Positions 46,512 through 55,898 of a DNA stretch of 64,000 nt are shown here, piece after piece; positions within the stretch are counted from its first letter, which is position 1, and every line of letters begins with the position of its first letter. Location of the stretch: positions 2,294,001-2,358,000 of the forward strand of contig CAWUEY030000001.1 in the NCBI GenBank assembly GCA_963921245.4. The letters run 5' to 3'. The position numbers and the translations under genes were made by a program. This DNA comes from JABJGO01 sp963921245. GTDB taxonomy: Bacteria > Pseudomonadota > Alphaproteobacteria > Rhodospirillales > Casp-alpha2. The notes beneath the pieces are model-generated. The model did not search any database. It saw only the letters and a list, made by a program, of their open reading frames with translations, and was not told where the DNA came from.

Positions 46512-46526
46512 TCAGATATTTGGGCA

Positions 46527-46560
46527 AGGAAAAAGGCCGGGAATGTGCCCCGGCCTCTTT
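46527..46560. terminator. Bidirectional terminator between the DMT gene and gmaS
   Basis: AGGCCGGG (46534-46541) pairs with CCCGGCCT (46549-46556). Five A on the left give a T run for minus-strand transcripts from gmaS, and CTTT on the right serves the plus strand. It sits between two convergent genes. Confidence 0.8.
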
Positions 46561-46581
46561 GCAATTCGGGTTATAAATGCG

Positions 46582-47925
46582 TCAGGCATCTAGTGTGTGA
46601 TCGCGTTCCCACTGGGACAGATGGTTCATATAGCTGTTCCAGTCGTCCATACGCAGTTTCACGTAAGCACTGATCAGTTCGTCGCCCATGGCTTCGCGAA
46701 CGAATTTGCTCTTGTCGGTCAGGCGAAGGGCATCCAGCAGATTCAGAGGCAATTTCTTTGCACCGCGAACCTTGTGCCCTTCGGCATACATGTCGATATC
46801 GATACGCTTGCCGGGGTCGACCCTGTCTTTGACACCTTTCATGCCTGCGGCCAAAAGGGCCGCTGGTGCGAGATAGGGGTTCATGGCACCATCGGCCAGA
46901 CGGAACTCAATCCGGTTATCTTCCGGAATGCGAACCATGTGCGTCCGGTTGTTAGCGCCATAGGTAATGGTGTTTGGTGACCATGAAGCACCGGAGAGCG
47001 TGCGTGGTGCGTTGATGCGTTTGTAGCTGTTCACCGTGGGGTTGAAGATGGAGCACAGTGCTTCAGCGTTCTGAATAACCCCGCCCAGGAAGTTATAGGC
47101 AACCTGGCTGAGGCCCAGCTCGCCTTTTTTGTCCTGAAACATGTTTTTCTTGCCGGTTTTGTCCCATAACGACGCATTGATGTGACAGCCGTTTCCCGTC
47201 AGGTTCATGAACGGTTTTGGCATGAAGGTAGCGCGCATGTCGTGTTTCTCGGCAATGGCCTTGACCATGTACTTGAAGAAAACGTGACGATCACAGGTCT
47301 TCAGAACGTCGTCAAATTCCCAGTTCATCTCGTACTGACCGTTGGCATCCTCGTGATCGTTCTGGTAGGAGCCCAGGCCGATTTCCTGCATGCCGTCACA
47401 GATTTCCGAGATCACGTCGTAACGACGCATCAGCGCACTTTGATCGTAACAGGGTTTTTCCTGGCGATCGCGATCATCATAGATGTCGGTGCCATCTTCA
47501 TTGATCAGGTGAAATTCACACTCCACACCGGTCTTGAAGATGTAACCCGTCTTTTTAGCTTTCGCTATTTGCTCTTTCAGGGCAATCCGCGGAGAAGCAA
47601 CAACCGGTTTGCCGTCCATGTAAAGGTCACTGGCAACCCAGGCCACGTCCCTCTGCCAGGGCAGGATAATCAGGCTGTCTGGATCGGGAATGGCAAACAT
47701 ATCCGGGTGTGCCGGGGTCATGTCCAGCCATGCGGCGAACCCGGCAAATCCAGCGCCGTCTTTCTGCATGCCGCCAATGGCGCGCGATGGAACCAGTTTC
47801 GAGCGCAGAACGCCGAACAGATCCACAAAGCTAATCAGAAAATACCTAATCTTTTTGTCACGTGCGACTTTAGCCAAATCCACAGCCATCCTCAAAATCC
47901 TTTCCCTGTCCAAACCGGCATGCAC
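46582..47925 (-). CDS. gmaS: Type III glutamine synthetase-like; probable gamma-glutamylmethylamide synthetase
   Basis: 447 residues. The glutamine synthetase fold has the catalytic blocks VECEFHL, NDHEDANGQYEMNWEF, FMPKPF, GNGCHINASLWD and EFRLADGAMNPYL. GmaS joins methylamine and glutamate using ATP. Proteins of this type are also annotated GlnT, so substrate rests on context: it is the last gene of a minus-strand run with mgsA, mgsB and mgsC, the enzymes that turn gamma-glutamylmethylamide into N-methylglutamate. The TMAO-type importer next door strengthens the methylamine reading. Confidence 0.83.
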   Translation of the reverse strand: MHAGLDRERILRMAVDLAKVARDKKIRYFLISFVDLFGVLRSKLVPSRAIGGMQKDGAGFAGFAAWLDMTPAHPDMFAIPDPDSLIILPWQRDVAWVASDLYMDGKPVVASPRIALKEQIAKAKKTGYIFKTGVECEFHLINEDGTDIYDDRDRQEKPCYDQSALMRRYDVISEICDGMQEIGLGSYQNDHEDANGQYEMNWEFDDVLKTCDRHVFFKYMVKAIAEKHDMRATFMPKPFMNLTGNGCHINASLWDKTGKKNMFQDKKGELGLSQVAYNFLGGVIQNAEALCSIFNPTVNSYKRINAPRTLSGASWSPNTITYGANNRTHMVRIPEDNRIEFRLADGAMNPYLAPAALLAAGMKGVKDRVDPGKRIDIDMYAEGHKVRGAKKLPLNLLDALRLTDKSKFVREAMGDELISAYVKLRMDDWNSYMNHLSQWERDHTLDA

Positions 47926-47957
47926 CGGCAGTGGTTTTCTTACCTTCGTTGCCTAGA

Positions 47958-49289
47958 TTACATCGAACCCTGTCCGGGAATCCAGTTTGTTCCCGCGAGC
48001 GGAACACCGGCCATAGCCGCGGCTTCTACGGTCAGAGCGCAAAGGTCTTCCGGTTCCAGGTTCCGCATATTGTTCTTGCCACAGGCACGGGCAACGGTCT
48101 GGGCTTCGAGGGTCATTACTTTCAGGTAATTTGCCAATCGACGTCCGGCCTGAACTGGATCAAGCCGTTTTGCCAGTTCAGTATCCTGTGTCGATATGCC
48201 CGCCGGGTCCTGACCTAAATGCCAGTCGTCATATGCCCCGGCCTTTGAGCCCAGTTTCTGGTACTCGGCATCAAGTGCGGGATCGTTATCCCCAAGCGCG
48301 ATCATGGCCGCCGTGCCGATGGAAACCGCATCAGCGCCCAAGGCCATGGCCTTGCCCACGTCCGCACCGTTACGGATGCCGCCAGAGACAATCAGTTGAA
48401 CCTCACGGTGCATGTTTGCATCCTTGAGTGCCTGAACGGCAGGGCGAATGCAGGCCAGTGTGGGAACACCGACGTGTTCAATGAACACTTCCTGTGTTGC
48501 CGCCGTGCCGCCCTGCATGCCATCGAGAACCACAACATCGGCCCCGGCCTTGATGGCAAGCATGGTGTCAAAATAGGGCCGCGTACCACCGACTTTAACA
48601 TAGATGGGCTTTTCCCAGTTGGTGATTTCGCGGAGTTCGAGAATCTTGATTTCCAGATCGTCCGGCCCCGTCCAGTCCGGGTGGCGACAGGCGGAGCGCT
48701 GATCCACACCTTTCGGCAGGGTCCGCATCTCCGCTACCCGGTCGGAAATTTTCTGACCCAGCAGCATGCCGCCGCCGCCCGGCTTGGCACCCTGACCAAC
48801 AACAACCTCAATAGCGTCGGCCTTGCGCAGATCATCAGGGTTCATGCCGTACCGTGAAGGCAGGTATTGATAGACCAATGTCTGTGACTGGTCGCGTTCT
48901 TCCGGTGTCATGCCGCCGTCGCCAGTGGTGGTGGACGTTCCTGCGATAGAAGCTCCGCGCCCGAGGGCTTCTTTCGCCTGGGCGGAGAGGGCACCAAAGC
49001 TCATGCCTGCAATGGTGATCGGAATTTTCAGCTCAATGGGTTTCCTGGCAAACCGTGTGCCGAGGGTAACGGATGTGTCGCATTTTTCACGATATCCTTC
49101 GAGGGGATAGCGGGAAACCGACGCACCCAGAAACAGAATGTCATCAAAGTGCGGCAGGTTACGTTTGGAGCCGCCACCACGAATATCGTAGATACCGGTG
49201 GCCGCCGCGCGGCGAATTTCCGAGATCGTATATTCGTCAAACGTGGCGGACATACGAGGGGTTGTGTTGGCAATGCTTGCGTTATCCAT
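47958..49289 (-). CDS. mgsC: FMN-binding glutamate synthase-like; N-methylglutamate synthase subunit C
   Basis: About 443 residues, the central FMN/iron-sulfur domain of glutamate synthase as a separate protein: ITIAGMSFGALSAQAKEALG, GQGAKPGGGGMLLG, and VLDGMQGGTAATQEVF around the flavin site. The start is ATG 49289 after GAGAAG. It follows mgsB by 8 bases and precedes gmaS. In methylotrophs MgsABC makes N-methylglutamate from gamma-glutamylmethylamide or from methylamine and glutamate. Confidence 0.85.
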   Translation of the reverse strand: MDNASIANTTPRMSATFDEYTISEIRRAAATGIYDIRGGGSKRNLPHFDDILFLGASVSRYPLEGYREKCDTSVTLGTRFARKPIELKIPITIAGMSFGALSAQAKEALGRGASIAGTSTTTGDGGMTPEERDQSQTLVYQYLPSRYGMNPDDLRKADAIEVVVGQGAKPGGGGMLLGQKISDRVAEMRTLPKGVDQRSACRHPDWTGPDDLEIKILELREITNWEKPIYVKVGGTRPYFDTMLAIKAGADVVVLDGMQGGTAATQEVFIEHVGVPTLACIRPAVQALKDANMHREVQLIVSGGIRNGADVGKAMALGADAVSIGTAAMIALGDNDPALDAEYQKLGSKAGAYDDWHLGQDPAGISTQDTELAKRLDPVQAGRRLANYLKVMTLEAQTVARACGKNNMRNLEPEDLCALTVEAAAMAGVPLAGTNWIPGQGSM

Positions 49290-49297
49290 TTTGCTTC

Positions 49298-49972
49298 TCA
49301 ATATCCATCAACGTTATCAACATCAAAATTGTAGAGCTGGCGGGCGGAGCCGTAGCGCTTGAACGTCTTCGGGTCCGCATCCATTCCGGCCTGTTCCAAC
49401 AGTCGGGTCAGGTTAGCGACATGCTCGTCAGTCATGTCTTTTTCGATACAATCTGCGCCCAGGCTTTCCACAGCACCACCCACATAGATAATGGTTTCGT
49501 AGATAGAGTCGCCCAGATAAGCACCAGCATCGCCGCAAACGACAAGATGACCGGCCTGACCCATGAAGGCACTCATATGACCAACGGAACCGCCAACCAC
49601 GATATCGACACCTTTCATGGAAATACCACAACGGGAACTGGCGTCACCTTCGATGACAAGCAGTCCGCCATGGGCAGTCGCACCGGCGGCGGCCGAGGCA
49701 TTGCCCTTCACCCGAATGGTTCCCGACATCATGTTTTCGGCGAGACCCTGACCGGCATTGCCGTTGATCGTTACGGATGCCTTCTGGTTCATGCCGGCAC
49801 AATAGTAACCGGTGTGACCTTCGATGGAGACTTCGATGTCATTGTTCAATCCCGCGGCAATGGCGTGGATGCCCATGGGATTGGTCACGGAAAACGACCC
49901 CGAGTCGGCGGATTGCAGTTTTTCGTTGATGCCGCGCAGATTATCGACCGTGTTCAAATCCAGTGTTTCCAT
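49298..49972 (-). CDS. mgsB: Glutamate synthase alpha-like domain protein; N-methylglutamate synthase subunit B
   Basis: About 224 residues. The body is a GXGXG-type beta-helix repeat domain (NGNAGQGLAENMMSGTIRVK, GGLLVIEGDASSRCG, GDAGAYLGDSIYETI), as at the C-terminus of glutamate synthase large subunit and in GlxC. The start is ATG 49972: the GGGGAG site lies 12 bases upstream but touches an alternative ATG at 49984. The longer frame to 50092 overlaps mgsA and is not homologous. Confidence 0.83.
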   Translation of the reverse strand: METLDLNTVDNLRGINEKLQSADSGSFSVTNPMGIHAIAAGLNNDIEVSIEGHTGYYCAGMNQKASVTINGNAGQGLAENMMSGTIRVKGNASAAAGATAHGGLLVIEGDASSRCGISMKGVDIVVGGSVGHMSAFMGQAGHLVVCGDAGAYLGDSIYETIIYVGGAVESLGADCIEKDMTDEHVANLTRLLEQAGMDADPKTFKRYGSARQLYNFDVDNVDGY

Positions 49973-49976
49973 AAGA

Positions 49977-50879
49977 TCAGGCATCTCCCCAGGTGTACAT
50001 GGTCGCCGGAGCCGGCTCCCAGATTTTCGCTTTGTCCGAGCCCGGCAGAGGGGCAATCGCACAAAACTCGGATGACATGGCAACCCAGTCATCGGTCTCT
50101 GCTAGAACGGCAGGTTTTGCGGCGATGGGATCGCGCATGACGGCGAAGCCGTCCCGGGTACCGATTGCAAAGGTGTAGAAACCGTCCAGGTCTTTAAGTC
50201 CGGCTTCCAGAGCTTCTTTCAGCGTTGCCCCTTCACGCAAACGGTGGGTGAAGTAACCCGCTGCCACTTCGGTGTCGTTGTCGGTCTGGAACTCAATGCC
50301 GCAGTGATTGCGCAACCATTCTCGCATACGATTGTGATTGGACATAGAGCCGTTGTGCACCAGGCACAAATCTTCTCCGGTCGAGAAGGGGTGTGAGTGT
50401 TCCGTGGTGACAGCGCTTTCCGTTGCCATGCGGGTATGACCCAGAGCGTGGGTGCCGTTCAGGGACTTGATATCGAAGCGTTGGGCGACCGTTCCGGGAA
50501 GGCCCATTTCCTTGTAAATCTCAATGGTGTTACCGACACTCATGACCCGGATGTCTGGGCGATTCTCGCGCAGCCAGTCGCGAACCTTTTCCGGTGGTCC
50601 ATGGACGACCATGACACAGTGGTTGTGCCGCGTGCTGTGGGTCGCCTTGATTTGCAAGGCTTGATGAATGCCTTTCGCAACGGCGCCCCAGTCATAGGAA
50701 AGATCGGGATGATAGAGGGTAATCTTCTCCTGGTCGCCTGATACAGCGTCCCGGTAAAACGCAACCCCGGCGCTGTCCGGGCCGCGGCCGCTCATTTGAA
50801 TGAGCATGGGTTCGAGGTAGGCACCCAGCTGATCCTGAAGTTCAGGGTTCTTGATATATAAGCCGACAATGCCACACAT
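49977..50879 (-). CDS. mgsA: Class II glutamine amidotransferase; N-methylglutamate synthase subunit A
   Basis: 300 residues. MCGIVGLY at the start gives the N-terminal cysteine nucleophile of Ntn amidotransferases, so the start must be ATG 50879 rather than the ATG two codons earlier. Further motifs are GRGPDSAG, HTRMATESAV and VHNGSMSNHNRMREWL with the glutamine-site residues. It supplies the glutaminase-like subunit of MgsABC and is the first gene of the mgsABC-gmaS operon. Confidence 0.85.
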   Translation of the reverse strand: MCGIVGLYIKNPELQDQLGAYLEPMLIQMSGRGPDSAGVAFYRDAVSGDQEKITLYHPDLSYDWGAVAKGIHQALQIKATHSTRHNHCVMVVHGPPEKVRDWLRENRPDIRVMSVGNTIEIYKEMGLPGTVAQRFDIKSLNGTHALGHTRMATESAVTTEHSHPFSTGEDLCLVHNGSMSNHNRMREWLRNHCGIEFQTDNDTEVAAGYFTHRLREGATLKEALEAGLKDLDGFYTFAIGTRDGFAVMRDPIAAKPAVLAETDDWVAMSSEFCAIAPLPGSDKAKIWEPAPATMYTWGDA

Positions 50880-51003
50880 GGCCATACTCCTGCCTGTTGA
50901 ATGCCCCGGACACTAACTTTGGTAGCTTGTCACGTCAATTTAATAGTAAACAAATTTTCTCCATAGGAAATAATCCGAAAGCCTATTCGGCGAGAGGGCT
51001 GGG

Positions 51004-51615
51004 CTAACTGTCTGTGCGATTGTAGGATATAATCGACAGGAACTGGATTGGCAGTTCTACCAGTTCTTCCGGACCGTGGGGCACGTCGGCGTCAAAAAAC
51101 AACGAGTCACCCCTGGTCAAGGTGTAGGTCTTGTCGGCGTGACGGTAGATCAATTCGCCTTCCAGCATATAGAGAAATTCCACACCTTCGTGCTGGAACA
51201 GCGGAAAGACATCTGATTTTTCCGACAGTGTAATCAGGTAGGGCTCGACCTGGATATCCTTGCCAACGGTATGTCCCAGCAACTGATACTGATGCCCGGC
51301 CCGGCTGCCGCGCCGTTCAATCTTCAGGCCCTCACCGGATTTGACAAAGGTGGCGGCCCGTTCTTCTTCATACCGGCGAAAAAAAGATGTGACCGGGACC
51401 TGCAGGGCGTCCGACAGAGATTGCAGGGTACCGAGGGACGGGGACGTGACTCCATTTTCGATTTTGGACAACATGCCAGTGGAGAGACCAGCGACCTTGG
51501 CCAGTTCGGCAACGGTCATGTTTTGCTGTCGCCGGAACAAGCGCACTTCGTTTCCGATGGCCGCTTCCAGACTGATAGCGCGTTCCCTGTCCTTGAGATC
51601 GTGCGGGTCTTGCAT
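51004..51615 (-). CDS. XRE-type regulator with C-terminal cupin domain
   Basis: 203 residues. The helix-turn-helix (NMTVAELAKVAGLSTGMLSK) occupies about 25-80, and a cupin sensor domain follows (FPLFQHEGVEFLYMLEGELI, GDSLFFDADVPHGPE). Regulators of this layout often sit beside amine and glutamine-synthetase-like genes. It is 124 bases upstream of mgsA on the same strand with no terminator seen, so it may regulate and be co-transcribed with that operon. The ligand is unknown. Confidence 0.87.
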   Translation of the reverse strand: MQDPHDLKDRERAISLEAAIGNEVRLFRRQQNMTVAELAKVAGLSTGMLSKIENGVTSPSLGTLQSLSDALQVPVTSFFRRYEEERAATFVKSGEGLKIERRGSRAGHQYQLLGHTVGKDIQVEPYLITLSEKSDVFPLFQHEGVEFLYMLEGELIYRHADKTYTLTRGDSLFFDADVPHGPEELVELPIQFLSIISYNRTDS

Positions 51616-51755
51616 GGCGAGACCATAGGGTTCCCTTAACCCGTTCGCAAGACTGGGCGAGCCTCTGCATCACAAAAGATTCATGATTTGAACATAATCA
51701 TACCATGATCTTTTGCCATGTTATGCCTAACGAAAATCTTACGCAGGAGGACGTC

Positions 51756-51956
51756 ATGCGTTTCTGCGTTAAGTTCGATTGTGATCTGAACCGGTATACT
51801 GTTCATGCCCGCCTGTCCGGCGACCGGATTGTTGGCATTCACGGCTGTCTGAATTTGGCGCGCAACCATGCCGAGGCCCAGGAAAATTTCTGGCAAGCGG
51901 ATGCTGCTCGGCCAGAACCGCAGGTCCAACCCATGGAATATTCCTGGGTAGTGTAA
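51756..51956 (+). CDS. Small hypothetical protein
   Basis: 66 residues from ATG 51756, with an excellent AGGAGG eight bases upstream. The sequence (MRFCVKFDCDLNRYTVHARL, then GIHGCLNLARNHAEAQENFW) has three cysteines and no membrane segment. No family is recognised. It lies between the XRE regulator and ecm, convergent with ecm (13 bases apart). Confidence 0.55.
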   Translation: MRFCVKFDCDLNRYTVHARLSGDRIVGIHGCLNLARNHAEAQENFWQADAARPEPQVQPMEYSWVV

Positions 51957-51969
51957 ATCGAACGACAGG

Positions 51970-53976
51970 TCAGGTGGCTTCGGCTGTTGCCTCAATAATA
52001 TCGGCAATGTCCGCCATGATGGCGTTGAGGTCGAAATTCTTTGGCGTGTAGACCCGCGCCACGCCCGACTCCAGCAACGCCTTTTCATCCTCTGGCGGAA
52101 TGATTCCACCGACGATGATCGGAACATCGTCCAGGCACCTGGCTTTCATCTGATCAAGAACGTCGGCAACCAGTGAGACATGGGAACCCGACAGGATCGA
52201 CAGGCCGATCACGTGCACGTTTTCCTGCAGCGCGGCGTCGACGATTTCTTGCGGTGTCAGACGGATGCCTTCGTACACCACCTCAAAGCCCGCATCCCGC
52301 GCCCGCACGGCAATTTGTTCTGCGCCGTTTGAGTGTCCATCGAGGCCGGGTTTACCGACCAGCATCTTGAGGCGACGGCCAACCTTGCCGGTCGCAGCGT
52401 TCACCCGTTTACGGGCATCTTCAATATTGCCGACATGGGCACCGGAGGTGCCCTGAATACCGGTGGGTGCGCGGTACTCGCCAAAGATATCGCGCAAGGC
52501 CTGTCCCCATTCACCGGTGGTGACACCCGCATGGGCGCAGGCAATGGACGCTTCCATGATATTGCGGTCTTCCTGTGCCGCTGAACGCAATTCGACAAGC
52601 GCAGTTACGACAGCACTCGAATCCCGGCTGTCACGCCACGCCTGCAGGCGTTCGATCTGTTCCACCTCGGCCCGGGGGTCGATGGTCAGGATACTGCCGT
52701 CGCCGGTGGTCAGCGGACTCTCTTCGGTTTCGGTAAACTTGTTGACGCCGATGACGACCTGATCGCCGCGCTCAATGGCCGCGAGGCGATGGGCATTGGA
52801 CTCCACGAGCTGCCGTTTCATGTAGCTGGAATCCACCGCGGATACGGCCCCGCCCATATCGTCGATCTTGGCAAGCTCGGCCCGTGCCTGTTCTTTCAGG
52901 GCATTAACTTTTTCTGTAATGGCGTGAGAGCCGTCGAAGATATCGGCGTATTCCAGCAGGTCGGTTTCAAACGCAACGATCTGTTGCAGGCGGAGCGACC
53001 ATTGCTGGTCCCAGGGGCGTGGTAGACCGAGTGCCTCGTTCCAGGCGGGAAGCTGAACAGCGCGGGCCCGCGCACCCTTGGAGAGGGTTACCGCCAGCAT
53101 CTCCAACAATATCCGATAGACGTTGTTTTCCGGCTGCTGTTCTGTCAATCCCAGGCTGTTGACCTGTACGCCGTATCGAAAGCGCCGCAGTTTCGGATCT
53201 TCCACGCCGTAGCGGCCTTCGGTGATCTCGTCCCAGAGTTCGGTGAACGCACGCATCTTGCACATTTCGGTGATAAAGCGGATTCCGGCATTCACAAAGA
53301 AGCTGATGCGCCCGACCACGGCGGGGAAATCTTCTGTCGGCACCTGCCCGGAGAATTTGACCTCGTCTAGTACGGCAATGGCCGTCGCCAGGGCGTATGC
53401 CAGTTCCTGAACTGGTGTCGCACCCGCTTCCTGCAGATGATAAGAGCACACGTTCATGGGGTTCCATTTGGGTACCTCACGATAGGTGAAAGCCACTGTA
53501 TCGGCGATCAGCTTTAAACTCGGTTTGGGCGGAAAGATATAGGTGCCGCGGCTGAGATATTCCTTGATGATATCGTTTTGCACCGTACCCGACAAGGCGT
53601 CCCGCGCCACGCCCTGGCTTTCGGCGGTCGCGATGTAAAGCGACAGCAGCCACGCCGCCGGTGCATTGATGGTCATGGAGGTGTTCATGTCGGCGAGCGG
53701 AATACCAGCGAACAGGGTTTGCATGTCACCCAGGTGACAGATGGGCACGCCGACCTTGCCAACTTCTCCACGGGCAAGGACGTGATCCGAATCGTATCCG
53801 GTCTGTGTTGGCAGATCGAAGGCCACGGAGAGGCCCGTCTGCCCCTTGCTCAGGTTCTTGCGGTAGAGCGCGTTCGATTCGCGGGCCGAGGAATGGCCGG
53901 AATAGGTGCGAAACAGCCAGGGACGGTCTCGCTGCGGTGCATTATTTTTTTTCGCATCCGCGAGATTGTCGCTCAT
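51970..53976 (-). CDS. ecm: Ethylmalonyl-CoA mutase (B12-dependent, MeaA)
   Basis: About 668 residues. The N-terminal methylmalonyl-CoA mutase-like barrel (LSVAFDLPTQTGYDSDH, NTSMTINAPAAWLLSLY) is followed by a B12-binding domain with the DxHxxG motif (GKPGLDGHSNGAEQI) and GGIIPPED. One chain carries both parts. Assignment to ethylmalonyl- rather than methylmalonyl-CoA rests on divergent pairing with ccr. The enzyme makes methylsuccinyl-CoA in the ethylmalonyl-CoA pathway. The start is ATG 53976, eight bases after GGAGG. Confidence 0.9.
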   Translation of the reverse strand: MSDNLADAKKNNAPQRDRPWLFRTYSGHSSARESNALYRKNLSKGQTGLSVAFDLPTQTGYDSDHVLARGEVGKVGVPICHLGDMQTLFAGIPLADMNTSMTINAPAAWLLSLYIATAESQGVARDALSGTVQNDIIKEYLSRGTYIFPPKPSLKLIADTVAFTYREVPKWNPMNVCSYHLQEAGATPVQELAYALATAIAVLDEVKFSGQVPTEDFPAVVGRISFFVNAGIRFITEMCKMRAFTELWDEITEGRYGVEDPKLRRFRYGVQVNSLGLTEQQPENNVYRILLEMLAVTLSKGARARAVQLPAWNEALGLPRPWDQQWSLRLQQIVAFETDLLEYADIFDGSHAITEKVNALKEQARAELAKIDDMGGAVSAVDSSYMKRQLVESNAHRLAAIERGDQVVIGVNKFTETEESPLTTGDGSILTIDPRAEVEQIERLQAWRDSRDSSAVVTALVELRSAAQEDRNIMEASIACAHAGVTTGEWGQALRDIFGEYRAPTGIQGTSGAHVGNIEDARKRVNAATGKVGRRLKMLVGKPGLDGHSNGAEQIAVRARDAGFEVVYEGIRLTPQEIVDAALQENVHVIGLSILSGSHVSLVADVLDQMKARCLDDVPIIVGGIIPPEDEKALLESGVARVYTPKNFDLNAIMADIADIIEATAEAT

Positions 53977-54168
53977 AAACCGGGCCTCCATCACAAATAC
54001 CTCAACGTTTTATTAAACATTTCAGGCCTTTTGCGTAACAAAATGTCTTTTTGTGCATTGCAAAAAAAATTTTTACCTGTATACAAAATTGCAGTAGAAT
54101 AGTCCACCACTTCCCCGGTCTGGATCATGTTGACAGTGTGTAGGGGATTATAAAAAGGGGTTCGAAAA

Positions 54169-55449
54169 ATGAGTGAAGCCGCTGAAGTTATCGAGCTGTT
54201 CCCGGGACAGGAACAGAAAGACCTTTACGAGCTGGGCGAGATTCCGCCGCTCGGTCACGTGCCACAAAGCATGTACGCCTGGGTCATCCGCAAGGAACGT
54301 CATGGCGAACCTACGGAAGCCATGCAGGTGGAAGTGGTGGACACCCCTGAACTGGACAGCCACGACGTACTGGTCATGGTGATGGCCGCCGGTGTGAATT
54401 ACAACGGTGTCTGGGCCTCATTGGGTCTACCGATTTCCCCGTTTGATTATCATAGGGCCGAATACCATATCGCCGGTTCCGATGCCGCCGGTATTGTCTG
54501 GGCCGTGGGTTCCAAGGTGAAACGTTTCAAGGTTGGTGACGAGGTTGTGGTTCACTGTAACCAGGACGATGGCGATGATGAGGAATGCAACGGCGGTGAC
54601 CCCATGTTCTCCACCAGCCAGCGTATCTGGGGTTATGAAACGCCGGACGGTTCTTTTGCCCAGTTCTGCCGGGTTCAGGATCGTCAGTGCATGCCGCGTC
54701 CGCGGCACCTGACATGGGAAGAAAGCGCGTGCTACACGCTGACGCTTGCGACGGCCTATCGCATGCTGTTTGGTCACCGTCCACACATCCTGCGGCCGGG
54801 CCACAACGTGCTGGTCTGGGGTGCTTCCGGCGGTCTCGGTTCCTTCGCGGTTCAGCTCTGCGCCACCGCCGGTGCCAACGCCATCGGCGTGATCTCCGAC
54901 GAATCTAAACGTGACTTTGTCATGGACCTTGGGGCCAAGGCCGTGATCAACCGGAACGATTTCAACTGCTGGGGTCAGTTACCCGAGGTTAACGGCGAAG
55001 GGTTCGCCGAATACATGAAAGCCACCCGCGAATTCGGTAAAGCCATATGGGACATCACTGGCAAGGGCAATGATGTGGACTTCGTGTTTGAACATCCCGG
55101 TGAAGCCACCTTCCCGGTGAGTTGCAACGTGGTGAAACGCGGTGGCATGGTCGTGTTCTGTGCCGGTACCACCGGTTATAACCTGACCATGGATGCCCGG
55201 TTTGTGTGGATGCGGCAGAAACGTATCCAGGGCAGCCACTTCGCCAACCTGTTACAGGCCTCTCAGGCCAACCAGCTGGTGATCGAACGCCGTATCGATC
55301 CGTGCATGTCCGAGGTATTCTCGTGGGATGATATCCCCGAGGCACACATGAAAATGCGTCGTAACGAGCACCTACCTGGCAACATGGCGGTGCTGGTCCA
55401 GGCCAAAAAACCCGGCCGGCGCACCATCGAGGACTGCGTCGAGGGGTAA
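54169..55449 (+). CDS. ccr: Crotonyl-CoA carboxylase/reductase
   Basis: 426 residues of the medium-chain reductase fold: GVNYNGVWASLGLPISPF, HIAGSDAAGIVWAVG, and the NADPH site GASGGLGSFAVQLCATAGA. Conserved CCR features include EHPGEATFPVSCNVVKRGG and ANQLVIERRIDPC. It reductively carboxylates crotonyl-CoA to ethylmalonyl-CoA, the key step of C2 assimilation in bacteria without isocitrate lyase. It is divergent from ecm with 192 bases between the starts, so the two likely share regulation. Confidence 0.95.
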   Translation: MSEAAEVIELFPGQEQKDLYELGEIPPLGHVPQSMYAWVIRKERHGEPTEAMQVEVVDTPELDSHDVLVMVMAAGVNYNGVWASLGLPISPFDYHRAEYHIAGSDAAGIVWAVGSKVKRFKVGDEVVVHCNQDDGDDEECNGGDPMFSTSQRIWGYETPDGSFAQFCRVQDRQCMPRPRHLTWEESACYTLTLATAYRMLFGHRPHILRPGHNVLVWGASGGLGSFAVQLCATAGANAIGVISDESKRDFVMDLGAKAVINRNDFNCWGQLPEVNGEGFAEYMKATREFGKAIWDITGKGNDVDFVFEHPGEATFPVSCNVVKRGGMVVFCAGTTGYNLTMDARFVWMRQKRIQGSHFANLLQASQANQLVIERRIDPCMSEVFSWDDIPEAHMKMRRNEHLPGNMAVLVQAKKPGRRTIEDCVEG

Positions 55450-55484
55450 GTTGTTTCGGTTTTCGAGAGTAACGGGTTAAAATT

Positions 55485-55519
55485 CAGCGCAACGAGTTAG
55501 ACTTATTGCGCTGTTTTTT
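55485..55519 (+). terminator. Rho-independent terminator after ccr
   Basis: CAGCGCAA (55485-55492) pairs perfectly with TTGCGCTG (55506-55513), followed by six T. It lies 36 bases after the ccr stop and marks the end of the core region before the insertion-sequence remnants. Confidence 0.85.
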
Positions 55520-55579
55520 CTAAGTGTTTAGTCCCGGCATTTGCTGGTGTATTGAATATCATCATTAATAAGGAGGTTC

Positions 55580-55898
55580 TATGGGACAGGTATTACACGC
55601 GACCGCCCTTGACGCCGCCCGCGGTCCGAGCGGCAATACAGCGCTCGACGGCTTCTCTCGCGGCATTGAGTGAACGCTATGGGATCAACCCGAAGACGGT
55701 GATGAAGTGGCGCAGGCGTTGCTCTGTCGAGGATGCGCCGATGGGTCCGAGGAACGTTCGCTCGAAGGCGTCAATCCCCTCAAAGGACTGACGCCATACG
55801 AATACATCTGCAAGATCTGGACAAATGAGCTGGAAAGCTTCAGACTCGACCCGATCCATCACGCCCCGGGGCTAAACACCCAGGGCGTAGACTCATAA
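55580..55898 (+). pseudogene. IS481-family transposase remnant with internal deletion
   Basis: The N-terminal helix-turn-helix region is present (MGQVLHAT, then after a frameshift TPPAVRAAIQRSTASLAAL and RYGINPKTVMKWRRR). It is joined near 55780 to the C-terminal end of the same family (LKGLTPYEYICKIWTNELE, ending HHAPGLNT). The DDE catalytic core, about 200 residues, is missing. So this is a deletion derivative and cannot transpose by itself. Confidence 0.75.
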
